A stretch of DNA of 64,000 bases, taken from assembly GCA_030141605.1 (NCBI GenBank), contig JAQGDQ010000576.1, positions 1 through 64,000 on the forward strand, read 5' to 3'. The position numbers and the translations under genes are program-made. Below the pieces are notes generated by a model. That model made no database searches. It saw only the letters and a list, made by a program, of their open reading frames with translations, and was not told the origin of the DNA. Below are positions 34,836 through 44,505 of this stretch, piece after piece (within the stretch, counting starts at the first letter, position 1; each line of letters opens with the position of its first letter). Origin of the DNA: Tubiluchus corallicola. Its lineage: Eukaryota; Priapulida; Priapulimorpha; Priapulimorphida; Tubiluchidae.

Positions 34836-35684
34836 ATGACTAATTTGACAGAGAACATCACTTACAGCGGAAAACAAAACAGCAAAATCATTTTAGTGTT
34901 GACTCTGCATTTAATCTTGGCCATTCCCATAATTGTTGGTAATCTTCTTGTTCTGGTTGCTGTTTGTAAATATGAACAGTTGCAGACAAAAATGAATGCA
35001 ATGGCCGTGTCACTAGCTGTTACGGATTTGTTAATCGGAGTAATCGTTCTTCCGCTAAAAATTGTCGACATACTGAAAAATTTAAGAGAGTCTAGACCAG
35101 TAATGGTTCTAGTAGTTATGACTTTATCTTATACGAGTATTCTGCACCTATGTGTCATAGCTGCTGAAAGATACATGGCTGTTTTACATCCATACAAGTA
35201 CAATATATATGTCACTAAGAAAACGATAATTTGCACACTTGCGATTACATGGCTGCTTGGGACTATTGCAGCCTGCATTTTCATCTCATTTTCACAGGAC
35301 AAAAAGGAAATGTTGTTCATTTTCTTCATTTTCGAACGCATTTTACTTTTCTACATACCGATAATTATAATTTCTGGTTTGTATGTGTTAATATGGAGGG
35401 CAGCACGGAGGCAAGTGTTGAGAATTCATCAAGAAAATCCTGAAACCAGTATAAAAGTATCAGAAATGAAAGCAACAAAAATGCTGACTGCAGTCACCCT
35501 GGCATTCGTGATTTGCTGGGGACCTAGATTCGTCGTGCTTGGGCAAAATACACCTATTCAAATGCGAGGGTTTATCTTCTGGTTGGGGGATTGTAACAGT
35601 TTCGTAAATCCATTCATCTATGCAGTTCTGAACAGCAAATTCAGAGAAGCTTTCAAGAATATTTGCCTGTGTAAAAATGATTAA
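34836..35684 (+). CDS. Class A GPCR 4, adenosine-receptor-like orphan
   Basis: 282 residues from ATG 34836. An in-frame ATG at 34740 would add 32 residues (MVLIILLKFQEVYK..), but that stretch spans the TATA-like box and is out of frame in unit 2, so I prefer the inner start. Class A motifs are intact. Its ECL3 is distinctive (VVLGQNTPIQMRGFIFWLGD) and it has Asp at 7.43 where the others have His or Asn. The ECL2-TM5 segment SQDKKEMLFIFFIFERILLF equals that of receptor 2. TM2-TM3 agree with receptor 5 (LPLKIVDILKNL, MTLSYTSILHLC). Confidence 0.94.
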   Translation: MTNLTENITYSGKQNSKIILVLTLHLILAIPIIVGNLLVLVAVCKYEQLQTKMNAMAVSLAVTDLLIGVIVLPLKIVDILKNLRESRPVMVLVVMTLSYTSILHLCVIAAERYMAVLHPYKYNIYVTKKTIICTLAITWLLGTIAACIFISFSQDKKEMLFIFFIFERILLFYIPIIIISGLYVLIWRAARRQVLRIHQENPETSIKVSEMKATKMLTAVTLAFVICWGPRFVVLGQNTPIQMRGFIFWLGDCNSFVNPFIYAVLNSKFREAFKNICLCKND

Positions 35685-35720
35685 GTTCAGCCGTGTGAAA
35701 TTGCATCTATTGGGAACAAT

Positions 35721-35836
35721 GTTTTTCTGGCTTGACACAGTAACAGTTTCGTAAACCAGTCGTCTATGCAACTGTTAGCAATGAGTTCAGAACAGTCTTA
35801 AAGAAGATTAGCTTGTGCAAAAAAACCAACTTTTTG
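35721..35836 (+). pseudogene. Fossil TM7/tail copy after GPCR 4
   Basis: Same decayed 3' copy as after receptors 2 and 3, here with AGTCTTAAAGAAGATTAGCT, i.e. a further base change in the FKK region. Confidence 0.75.
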
Positions 35837-36674
35837 ACGTTGATGTTTGTTTGTTTTTTATGGGTCAGTGTCGTGCAATCGAAGTGCAACCACTGATGCA
35901 AAAATAATGACGTCATATATAGTTTTCTTGAGCAACTGCTGTTAATACATGAAATCTACGTAACCTACTTATAGGCAAATTGTTATTGTACTGTAACTGT
36001 AATTGTAAGTGAATAGCATTGCATAATATGTACTGCACCGTTGTTGCAAATGGAAGATTTTTTTCATTTCTCATTAGCTACTAGTTGTAATAAAAAATTT
36101 CAATTGTGGATGGTAAACTGGACATCAAAATCCTTCATATTGCAAAGTCATCAATTTTACCAGCTGGTCAAAACTTAATGACATCACAATTTAAATACAA
36201 CAAAATTGCATGTTTCTGTTAACTATAATTCGTTCATCTTTAAGTTTACCTATTCACTTATTCACCTTTATTCGAATCTTTTGTTTAGCAACAAGTCACC
36301 TATTCAAGTTTAAATTGTTTGCTTGTTTGCCCAACGTTACTTTATTACTCCAGCCCTATGCTGTCCCACATTTAACTTAATGACATTGTGCGAAATAAGA
36401 TTTAACTGAATCTTATAATCACCTTCAAAATATTTGCAAATCAATGCAAGCATGTTTAATTGCTTGTTGTTTGAAACATAGTACAGCTAAACATCTTTTA
36501 CTAGTTTTACTGAGTGAAGATACAGGAAGGAAGATTTATGTATACAACTCGCTAATCTAAAAGCACGGAAGGTGGAAGAAGTGATGTACAGTCTATTAAT
36601 GGCTTTATTTGTGTGACAATAATAAAATTTTCTCCTGGCAGTTCACCTTTAAACTCACTTGATATGCTCAAATA

Positions 36675-36970
36675 AGTAAGTAAGAAAGCAAGTAAATAAG
36701 TGAGTTAGTGAGTGAGTAAGTAAATAAGTAAGTGATTGAGTGAGCAAGTAAATAAGAAAGTAAGTAAATCTGTATGTAAGTGGATAAGTAAGTAAGTAAG
36801 CGAGTGAGTGAGTGAGTGAATGAACGAGTAAGTGAGTGAGTGAGTGAGCAAGATAGAAAATAAGTATGCAAGTAAGTGAATGAGTAAGTAATTAATTAAA
36901 TATTAAGTAAGGATGAAAGTAAGTTAGAAAGTACATAAGAAAGAGAAGTAACTGAGTAAATAAGTAAGTA
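36675..36970. repeat. (AAGT)n microsatellite, unit 4
   Basis: Almost the same interruption pattern as the unit 3 tract, which indicates recent common origin. Confidence 0.95.
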
Positions 36971-37414
36971 AGGTATTTTGTTTCAAACACTAGGTTAAAA
37001 AACATATTTACAGCAAAACACTAATATTTACAGAAATTATAAGATTAATAAAATAAATGTTTACAAGTTAGCATCTTGTACAAAATACAGCAAATCATCA
37101 GCCATAAATTTACCTAATCTGACCTTATGAACTTAGCCTATATTGTCTGCAAATAGAGTCACACATCATTGGTAACTGGGATGAAAATTCGTACAAGAAT
37201 GCTTTTACAAAGGTGTAGAAATATTTATCCATCCTTTTGGTGCAGATAACATTTGTACAAGTCTGCTTTTATAAAGGCATAAAAGACAGAAGACAGAAGC
37301 ATTTTATACAAGACGCTTCTATGTATCACTTTATTTATGCCATCTGAAAAAGGTACTCATATAATGGGGAAGAATCAACAGAGGAACAACAGTTAGATGA
37401 CTGTTTGACAGATA

Positions 37415-37620
37415 CATTAACAAAGCAGCAATTACTTCCACACATGTTCCTTTTATTTGCACTGTAGACCTGTAATGGGTAAGCAAAGTGTTTTACCTGC
37501 ACTAGTGAAAGCTGTGCTCATTTATCATTATCAGCAAAAACATTTGGTGTGCAGATGACAATGCAATAACTGTGACCTATGGTGCTAATTATTTTGCTTA
37601 AATTTCAAGAAGTATATAAA
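37415..37620 (+). promoter_or_regulatory. Conserved block plus TATA-like box, GPCR unit 5
   Basis: Block 37415-37501 with TATATAAA at 37613-37620, 54 bases before the ATG. Confidence 0.6.
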
Positions 37621-37674
37621 CATAAACATTGTCTATCACAGAAATTTGCAGTTTATAGTAATCTGTTCGAGGCG

Positions 37675-38523
37675 ATGACTAATTTGACAGAGAACAACAC
37701 TTACAGCGGAAAACAAAACAGCAAAATCATTTTAGTGTTGACTCTGCATTTAATCTTGGCCATTCCCATAATTGTTGGTAATCTTCTTGTTCTGGTTGCT
37801 GTTTGTAAATATGAACAGTTGCAGACAAAAATGAATGCAATGGTCGTGTCACTAGCTGTTACGGATTTGTTAATCGGAGTAATCGTTCTTCCGCTAAAAA
37901 TTGTCGACATACTGAAAAATTTAAGAGAGTCTAGACCAGTAATGGTTCTAGTAGTTATGACTTTATCTTATACGAGTATTCTGCACCTATGTGTCATAGC
38001 TGCTGAAAGATACATGGCTGTTTTGCATCCATACAAGTACAATATATATGTCACTAAGAAAACGATAATTTGCACACTTGCGATTACATGGCTGCTTGGG
38101 ACTATTGCAGCCTGCATTTTCATCTCATTTTCACGGGATAAAAAGGAAATATTGTTCATTTTCTTCATTTTCGAATGCATTTTACTTTTCTACATACCGA
38201 TAACTATAGTTTTTGGTTTGTATGTGTTAATATGGAGGGCAGCACGGAAGCAAGTGTTGAGAATTCATCAAGAAAATCCGGAAACCAGTATAAAAGTATC
38301 AGAAATGAAAGCAACAAAAATGCTGACTGCAGTCACGCTGGCATTCATGATTTGCTGGGGTCCTAGATTCATCATGCCTGGGAGCATTATGTTCCCTAAA
38401 ATGCGAGAGATCATCTTCTGGTTGGGGCATTGTAACAGTTTCGTAAATCCATTCATCTATGCAGTTCTGAACAGCAAATTCAGAGAAGCTTTCAAGAATA
38501 TTTGCCTGTGTAAAAATGATTAA
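37675..38523 (+). CDS. Class A GPCR 5, adenosine-receptor-like orphan
   Basis: 282 residues from ATG 37675 (MTNLTENNTYSGKQ). Nearly identical to receptor 4 through TM1-TM4, then different: RDKKEILFIFFIFECILLFY and ITIVFGLY in ECL2-TM5, AFMICWGPRFIMPGSIM in TM6 (shared with receptor 3) and its own FPKMREIIFWLGH in ECL3. His at 7.43. The Arg before TM5 found in most copies (FER) is Cys here (FEC). All class A signature residues are present and the tail ends NICLCKND. Confidence 0.95.
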   Translation: MTNLTENNTYSGKQNSKIILVLTLHLILAIPIIVGNLLVLVAVCKYEQLQTKMNAMVVSLAVTDLLIGVIVLPLKIVDILKNLRESRPVMVLVVMTLSYTSILHLCVIAAERYMAVLHPYKYNIYVTKKTIICTLAITWLLGTIAACIFISFSRDKKEILFIFFIFECILLFYIPITIVFGLYVLIWRAARKQVLRIHQENPETSIKVSEMKATKMLTAVTLAFMICWGPRFIMPGSIMFPKMREIIFWLGHCNSFVNPFIYAVLNSKFREAFKNICLCKND

Positions 38524-38559
38524 GTTCAGCCGTGTTAAATTGCATCTATTGGGAACAAT

Positions 38560-38670
38560 GTTTTTCTGGCTTGACACAGTAACAGTTTCATAAACTGGTC
38601 GTCTATGCAACTGTTAGCAATGAGTTCAGAACAGCCTTTAAGAAGATTAGCTTGTGCAAAAAACCAACTG
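38560..38670 (+). pseudogene. Fossil TM7/tail copy after GPCR 5
   Basis: Decayed 3' copy: AACAGTTTCATAAACTGGTC, GTCTATGCAACTG and CCTTTAAGAAGATTAGCTTG. Confidence 0.75.
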
Positions 38671-39507
38671 TTTGACGGGTAATGTTTGTTTGTTTTTTAT
38701 GGGCCAATGTCGTGCAGTCGAAGTGCAACCACTGATGCAAAAATAATGACATCAAGTATAGTTTTCTTCAGCAACTGCTGTTGGTACATGAAATCTATGT
38801 AACCTACTTATAGGCAAATTGTTATTGCACTGTAACAATAATTGTAAGTGAATAGCATTGCATAATATGTATTGCACCGTTGTCGCAAATGGAAGATTTT
38901 TTTCATTTCTCATTAGCTACTAGTTGTAATAAAAAATTTCAATTGTGGATGTTAAACTGGACACCAAACTCCTTCATATTGCAAAGTCCTCAATTTTACC
39001 AGCTGGTCACAATTTAATGACATGACAATTTGAATACAACAAAAATGCATGTTTCTGTTAACTATAATTCGTTCGTCTTAAAGTTTACCTATTCACTTAT
39101 TCACCTTTATTCGAATCTTTTGTTTAGCAACAAGTCACCTATTCAAGTTTAAATTGTTTGCTTGTTTGCCCAACGTTACTTTATTACTCCAGCCCTATGC
39201 TGTCCCACATTTAACTTAATGACATTGTGTGAAATAAGACTTAACTGCATCTTATAATCACCTTCAAAATATTTGCAAATCAATGCAAGCATGTTCAACT
39301 GCCTGTTGTTTGAAACATAGTATGGCTAGGCATCTTTTATTAGTTTTACTGAGCAAAGATACAGGAAGGAAGATTAATGTATACAATTGCTAATCTAAAA
39401 GCAAGGAAGGTGGAAAAAGTGATGTGCAGTCTATTAATGGCTTTATTGGTGTGACAATAATAAAATTTTCTCCTGACAGTTCACCTTTAAGCTCACTTGA
39501 GATGTTC

Positions 39508-39738
39508 AAGTAAGTAAGCGAGTAAATAAGTGAGTGAGTGAGTAAGTAAGTGAGTAAGTAAATAATTATGTAAGTAAATAAATAAGTAAGTAAGTAAATA
39601 AGTAAGTAAATAAGTAAGCAAGTAAATAAGTGAGTGAGTGAGTCAGTAAGTAAGTGAGTAAGTAAATAAGCAAGTAAATAAGCGAGTGAGTGAATAAGTG
39701 AATAAGTAAATAAGAAGGTAAGTAAGTAAATAAGTACG
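39508..39738. repeat. (AAGT)n microsatellite, unit 5
   Basis: Imperfect AAGT/GAGT/AAAT tract. Its interruptions resemble units 2 and 6 more than units 3 and 4. Confidence 0.95.
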
Positions 39739-40156
39739 TAAGTTATTTTGTTTCAAACACAAGGTTAAGAAAGCATATTTACAGCGAAACACTTAAATTT
39801 ACAGAAATTATAAGATTAATAAAATAAATGTTCACAAGTTAGCATCTTGTACAAAATACAGCAAATCACAAGCTGTAAATTTACCTAATCTGACCTTATG
39901 AACTCACCCATCCTTGGTAACTGGGATAAAAATTTGTACAAGCCTGCTTTTACAAAGGTGTAGAAATATTTATCCATCCTTTTAGTGCAGATAACATTTG
40001 AACAAGTCTGCTTTTGCGAAGGCATAAAAGACAGAAGCATTTTATGCAAAACGGTTCTTTGTATCACTTTATTTATGTAACTTGAAAGGCACTCATATAA
40101 TGGGGGAGTTATGAGAGCAACAGAGTGACAAAAGTTAGATGGTGTTTGACAGAGAC

Positions 40157-40360
40157 ATTAACAAAGCAGCAATTACTTCCACACATGTTCCTTTTATTTG
40201 CGCTGTAGACCTGTAATGGGTAAGCAAACATTTTACCTGCACTAGTGAAAGCTGTGCTCATTTATCATTATCAGCAAAAACATTTGACTCGCAGATGAGA
40301 ATGCAATAACTGTGACCTGTGGTGCTAATTATTTTGCTTAAATTTCAAGAAGTATATAAA
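40157..40360 (+). promoter_or_regulatory. Conserved block plus TATA-like box, GPCR unit 6
   Basis: Block 40157-40242 and TATATAAA at 40353-40360, 54 bases before the ATG. Confidence 0.6.
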
Positions 40361-40414
40361 CATAAACACTGTCTATCATAGAAATTTGCAGTTTATAGTA
40401 ATCTGTTCGAGGCG

Positions 40415-41257
40415 ATGACTAATTTGACAGAGAACATCACTTACAGCGGAAAACAAAACAGCAAAATCATTTTAGTGTTGACTCTACATTTAATCTTGTC
40501 CATTCCCATAATTGTTGGTAATCTTCTTGTTCTGATTGCTGTTTGTAAATATGAACAGTTGCAGACAAAAATGAATGCAATGGTCGTGTCACTAGCTGTT
40601 ACGGATTTGTTAATCGGTGTAATCGGTCTTCCAATAAAAACTGTGAACATACTGACAAAAAAGGATAGTCCAGTAATATATCTAGTATTTCTGACTTTAA
40701 CTTATACAAGTATTCTGCACCTGGTTGTCATAGCTGCTGAAAGATACATGGCTGTCTTGCATCCGTACAAGTACAATATATATGTCACGAAGAAAACGAT
40801 AATTTGCACACTTGCGATTACATGGCTGCTTGGGACTATTGCAGCCTGCATTTTCATCTCATTTTCACCGGATAAAAAGGAAATGTTGTCCATTTTCTTC
40901 ATTTTCCAACGCATTTTACTTTTCTACATACCGATGGTTATAACTTCTGTCTTGTATGTGTTAATATGGAGGGCAGCACGGAGGCAAGTATTGAGAATTC
41001 ATCAAGAAAATCCGGAAACCAGTATAAAAGTATCAGAAATGAAAGCAACAAAAATGTTGACCACAGTCACCCTGGCATTCGTGATTTGCTGGGGTCCTAG
41101 ATTCATCGTGCCTGAGGGCATTATGTCCATTGAAATGCAATTGTTCATCTTCTGGTTGGGGCATTGTAACAGTTTCGTAAATCCATTCATCTACGCAGTT
41201 TTGAGCAGCAAATTCAGAGCAGCTTTCAAGAAGATCTGCTTGTGTAAAAATGATTAA
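40415..41257 (+). CDS. Class A GPCR 6, adenosine-receptor-like orphan
   Basis: 280 residues from ATG 40415. It differs from receptors 2-5 mainly at the end of TM2 through TM3, where TVNILTKKDSPVIYLVF replaces the two-residue longer DILKNLRESRPVMVLVV. ECL3 is VPEGIMSIEMQLFIFWLGH with His at 7.43. Motifs AAERYMAVLHPYKY, FVICWGPRF and CNSFVNPFIY are intact. The tail has LSSKFRAAFKKICLCKND. Like its neighbours it lacks the conserved TM3-ECL2 cysteine pair. Confidence 0.95.
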   Translation: MTNLTENITYSGKQNSKIILVLTLHLILSIPIIVGNLLVLIAVCKYEQLQTKMNAMVVSLAVTDLLIGVIGLPIKTVNILTKKDSPVIYLVFLTLTYTSILHLVVIAAERYMAVLHPYKYNIYVTKKTIICTLAITWLLGTIAACIFISFSPDKKEMLSIFFIFQRILLFYIPMVITSVLYVLIWRAARRQVLRIHQENPETSIKVSEMKATKMLTTVTLAFVICWGPRFIVPEGIMSIEMQLFIFWLGHCNSFVNPFIYAVLSSKFRAAFKKICLCKND

Positions 41258-41291
41258 GTTCAGCCATGTTAAAGTGCATCTATTGGGAACA

Positions 41292-41412
41292 ATGTTTTTC
41301 AGGCTTGTGCAATGGGAACAGTTTCGTAAACCATTCGTCTATGCAACTGTTAGCAATGAGTTCAGAACAGCCTTTAAGAACATCAGCTTGTGCAAAAAAC
41401 CAACTGTTTGAC
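41292..41412 (+). pseudogene. Fossil TM7/tail copy after GPCR 6
   Basis: GGGAACAGTTTCGTAAACC, GTCTATGCAACTGTTAGC and CCTTTAAGAACATCAGCTTG form the same decayed copy of the receptor 3' end. Confidence 0.75.
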
Positions 41413-41756
41413 AGGTAATGTTTGTTTGTTTTTTATAGGCCAATGTCGTGCATTCGAAGTGCAACCACTGATGCAAAAATAATGACGTCAAATATAGTTT
41501 CCTTCAGCAACTGCTGTTAAATGGAAGATTTTTTCATTTTTTAGTAGCTATTAGTATAAAAAATTTCAACTGTGGATGGTAAACTAAACATCAGATCCTT
41601 CATATTGCAATGTATGCAGTTTTTCTGGCCAGGCAAAATTTAATGACATCCCAATTAGAATACATTCGTTCATCTGCAAGTTTACCTATTTGCCTGTTCA
41701 CCTTTATTCTAATCACTTTTTTATTATTAAGCTCACTTGTTCAAGTTTAAATTATT

Positions 41757-42247
41757 TTGTTATGGGCTTATTGATTTCTCTGTTTTTTCTAAAGTATTTC
41801 CTGTTTCTTGTTTTGTACAAACTTTCGCCACTAGGTCATTGACTTAGTAATTGCTTGTAACAAGCGGAACCTCATGAATGTCATCTAGTTAAAAAAGCTC
41901 CCTGATGCAGCAAAGTATTTTGCTGTTAAAAAAAGGTAATGAAAAAGCTGACAGAGAGGCAGTAACTTTCGGCAGTCACTCTGTAAACACAGTGTCCTTC
42001 ATACATTCTGTCTCTGGTGAAGTAGGCTTTAAACTGCTTCATCAAAGTTTGGCTAATTGGAAAAGGTTATCTTTTATTGTTCATGTCTCTTATCAAAACG
42101 TTATGGTTGGAACGAAGAAAATAGAAAAGCGATTTAACTTAAAATAAACAGACTTGAACTCTAAACCTGCAGTTCAGTGAATTTTTACCAACGCATGTAC
42201 TGTGAAACGATCGTGGAAGAGAACCATTACAAAACGCCACAATAACA
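41757..42247. other. Unit 6-specific insertion, unidentified
   Basis: Sequence absent from the other units, inserted within the 'caagtttaaattgtttgctt' stretch. It holds an 80-codon plus-strand frame (41905-42147) without recognisable family. No TIR or obvious duplication was seen. Confidence 0.5.
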
Positions 42248-42600
42248 GTTTGCTTGTTTGACCAATGTTACTTTACTATTCCAGCCCTATGCCATCCCAC
42301 ATTTAACTCTATAACATTGTGTGAAAAAGGACTTACACTGCATCTGATAATTGCCTTCAAAATCTTTGCAAATCAATGCAAGCATGTTCAACTGCCTGTT
42401 GTTTGAAACATAGTACGGCTAGACATCTTTTTGTTAGTTTTACTGAGTGAAGATACAGGAAGGAAGATTAATGTATAGAACTCGCTAATCTAAAAGCACG
42501 GAAGGTGGAAAAAGTGATGTGCAGTCTATTAATGGCTTTATTTGTGTGACAATAATAAAATTTTCTCCTGACAGTTCACCTTTAAGCTCACTTGAGATGT

Positions 42601-42957
42601 TCAAGTAAGCAAGCAAGTAAATAAGTGAGTGAGTGAGTGAGTAAGTAAGTAAATGAGAAAGTAAATAATTAAGTAAGTAAATAAATAAATAAGTAAGTAA
42701 ATAAGTAAGTAAATAAGTAAGCAAGTAAATAAGTGAGTGAGTGAGTGAGTAAGTAAGTAAGTGAGTAAGTAAATAATTAAGTAAGTAAATAAATAAATAA
42801 GTAAGTAAATAAGTAAGGAAGTAAATAAGCAAGTAAATAAGTGAGTGAGTAAGTGAGTAAGTAAATAAGAAGGTAAGTAAGTAAATATGTGAGTAAGTAA
42901 GTAAATAAGTAAGTAAGTAATTAAATAATTAAGTAAGCAAGTAACTAAATAGGTAAG
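42601..42957. repeat. (AAGT)n microsatellite, unit 6
   Basis: The longest tetranucleotide tract of the array. Its minus-strand Leu/Thr/Tyr-rich frames are artefacts of the repeat. Confidence 0.95.
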
Positions 42958-42958
42958 T

Positions 42959-43480
42959 AAGTTATTTTGTTTCAAACACAAGGTTAAGAAAACATTTTTA
43001 CAGCGAAACATTTAAATTTACAGAAATTATAAGATTAATAAAATAAATGTTCACAAGTTAGCATCTTGTACAAAATACAGCAATGTTACTTTATTATTTG
43101 TTATTATTTATTATTTGTTTGACCAATGTTACTTTACTATTCCAGCCCTATGCCATCCCACATTTAACTCTATAACATTGGGTGAAAAAGGACTTAACTG
43201 CATCTTATAATTGCCTTCAAAATCTTCGCAAATCTACTTTTTTCGAAGTCGTAAAACACACAAATGTTTAAAAAAAAACATGTTTCTATGCCAGAAGCTG
43301 TTAGCTGAAGGATTAGGAAACTTTATTTTCATAAGGTTCAGCTGTATAAGCTGCAACAGAAATTAGCAATTATCTGACAGCAACAGTAACAAAGTAGTCA
43401 TTACCTCCACACATACTGCTGTTATTTGCCCTATAGGCACTTAACCAGTAAGCAAATATTTTATTATAATTGTGAATACG
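42959..43480 (+). repeat. GPCR tandem unit 7, truncated, no receptor
   Basis: Begins with the unit boundary ('gttattttgtttcaaacaca'), then a partial re-duplication of 42250-42370 ('gaccaatgttactttactat'), then a diverged upstream block at 43386-43464 (AACAAAGTAGTCATTACCTC, CAGTAAGCAAATATTTTA). Nothing resembling a receptor follows. Confidence 0.7.
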
Positions 43481-43735
43481 GTGTATGAACTGTATATTAT
43501 TATATGGTATATTGTATATATATTATATTATACATATTACAGATCTATAGATTTATACATTTAAATCTATACGGCTACGCAAATTTTGAACAGAAATTTC
43601 AGTATGATTTGCAAAATGGTTAACATGTAACCTATTTTTACAGCTAGATGGTACCCATTTTACCAACATTCTAACTGTATGATCAGCATTCCTCAAACCA
43701 AACTGGTGCATATGGTTACATTTCCTGTCTTTAAG
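43481..43735. other. UFSP2 intron, unfeatured
   Basis: AT-rich, with TATAT runs at 43490-43540. No supported gene. Confidence 0.4.
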
Positions 43736-44505
43736 CATCCTTGAGCATTAGAGGTGCCCGCCTTTGAGCATTAGAGGTGGTCATCTTTGAGCATTAGCAG
43801 TGCCCGTTTTTGAACATTAGAGGTGCCCGTCTTTGAGCATTAGAGGTGCCCGCCATTGAGCATTAGAGGTGTTCATCTTTGAGCATTAGCAGTGCTCGTT
43901 TTCGAACATTAGAGGTGCCCGTTTTGAACATTAGAGGTGCTCGTCTTTGATGATTAGCGGTGCCCATCTTTGAGCATTAGAGGTGCCCATCTTTGAGCAT
44001 TAGAGGTGTTTATCTTTGAGCATTAGAATTGCCTGCCTTTGAGCATTAGAGGTGCCCGCCTTTGAGCATTAGAGGTGCCCGCCTTTGAGCATTAGAGGTG
44101 TTTATCTTTGAGCATTAGAGGTGCCCCTCTTTGCACATTAGAGGTGCCCGTCTTTGAGCATTAGAGGTGTTTATCTTTGAGCATTAGCAGTACCTGTCTT
44201 TGAGCATTAGAGGTGTTTATCTTTGAGCATTAGCAGTGCCTGCCTTTGAGCATTAGAGGTGCCCATCTGTGAGCATTAGAGGTGCCTATTTTTGAGCATT
44301 AGAGGTGCCCGTCTTTGAGCATTAGCAGTGCCCGCCTTTGAGCATTAGAGGTGCCCCTCTTTGCACATTAGAGGTGCCCGTCTTTGAGCATTAGAGATGT
44401 TTATCTTTGAGCATTAGCAGTGCCTGCCTTTGAGCATTAGAGGTGCCCATCCTTGAGCATTAGAGGTGCCTATTTTTGAGCATTAGAGGTGCCTGTCTTT
44501 GAGCC
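43736..44505. repeat. ~23-bp minisatellite, ~33 copies
   Basis: The unit is GCATTAGAGGTGCCCGCCTT plus TGA with frequent variants (GTGTTTATCTTTGA, GCAGTGCCTGCC). Variant types recur in blocks, e.g. 'cccctctttgcacattag' at about 44124 and 44353, indicating block duplications. Confidence 0.93.

Larger units (their letters stand above)
34075..36971 (+). repeat. GPCR tandem unit 4
   Basis: 2897 bp. It includes a short internal duplication upstream of the gene: 'aaggtgtagaaatatttatc' with its ~60-base context occurs twice at about 34313-34432. Confidence 0.85.
36972..39739 (+). repeat. GPCR tandem unit 5
   Basis: 2768 bp unit with the standard order. Its 5' flank up to the gene closely follows unit 4 but has one rather than two copies of the ~60-base segment. 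Confidence 0.85.
39740..42958 (+). repeat. GPCR tandem unit 6
   Basis: 3219 bp. Relative to the other units it lacks about 110 bases after 41513 and has about 490 extra bases at 41757-42247 of unknown origin. Confidence 0.8.

Noticed and set aside
26732-41190. Minus-strand ORFs of 60-103 codons across the receptors
   Set aside because: Antisense shadows of the GPCR coding sequences, recurring because the genes are paralogues.
30602-43011. Minus-strand ORFs rich in LTYLLTYLL
   Set aside because: Translation of (AAGT)n microsatellites at the end of each GPCR unit.
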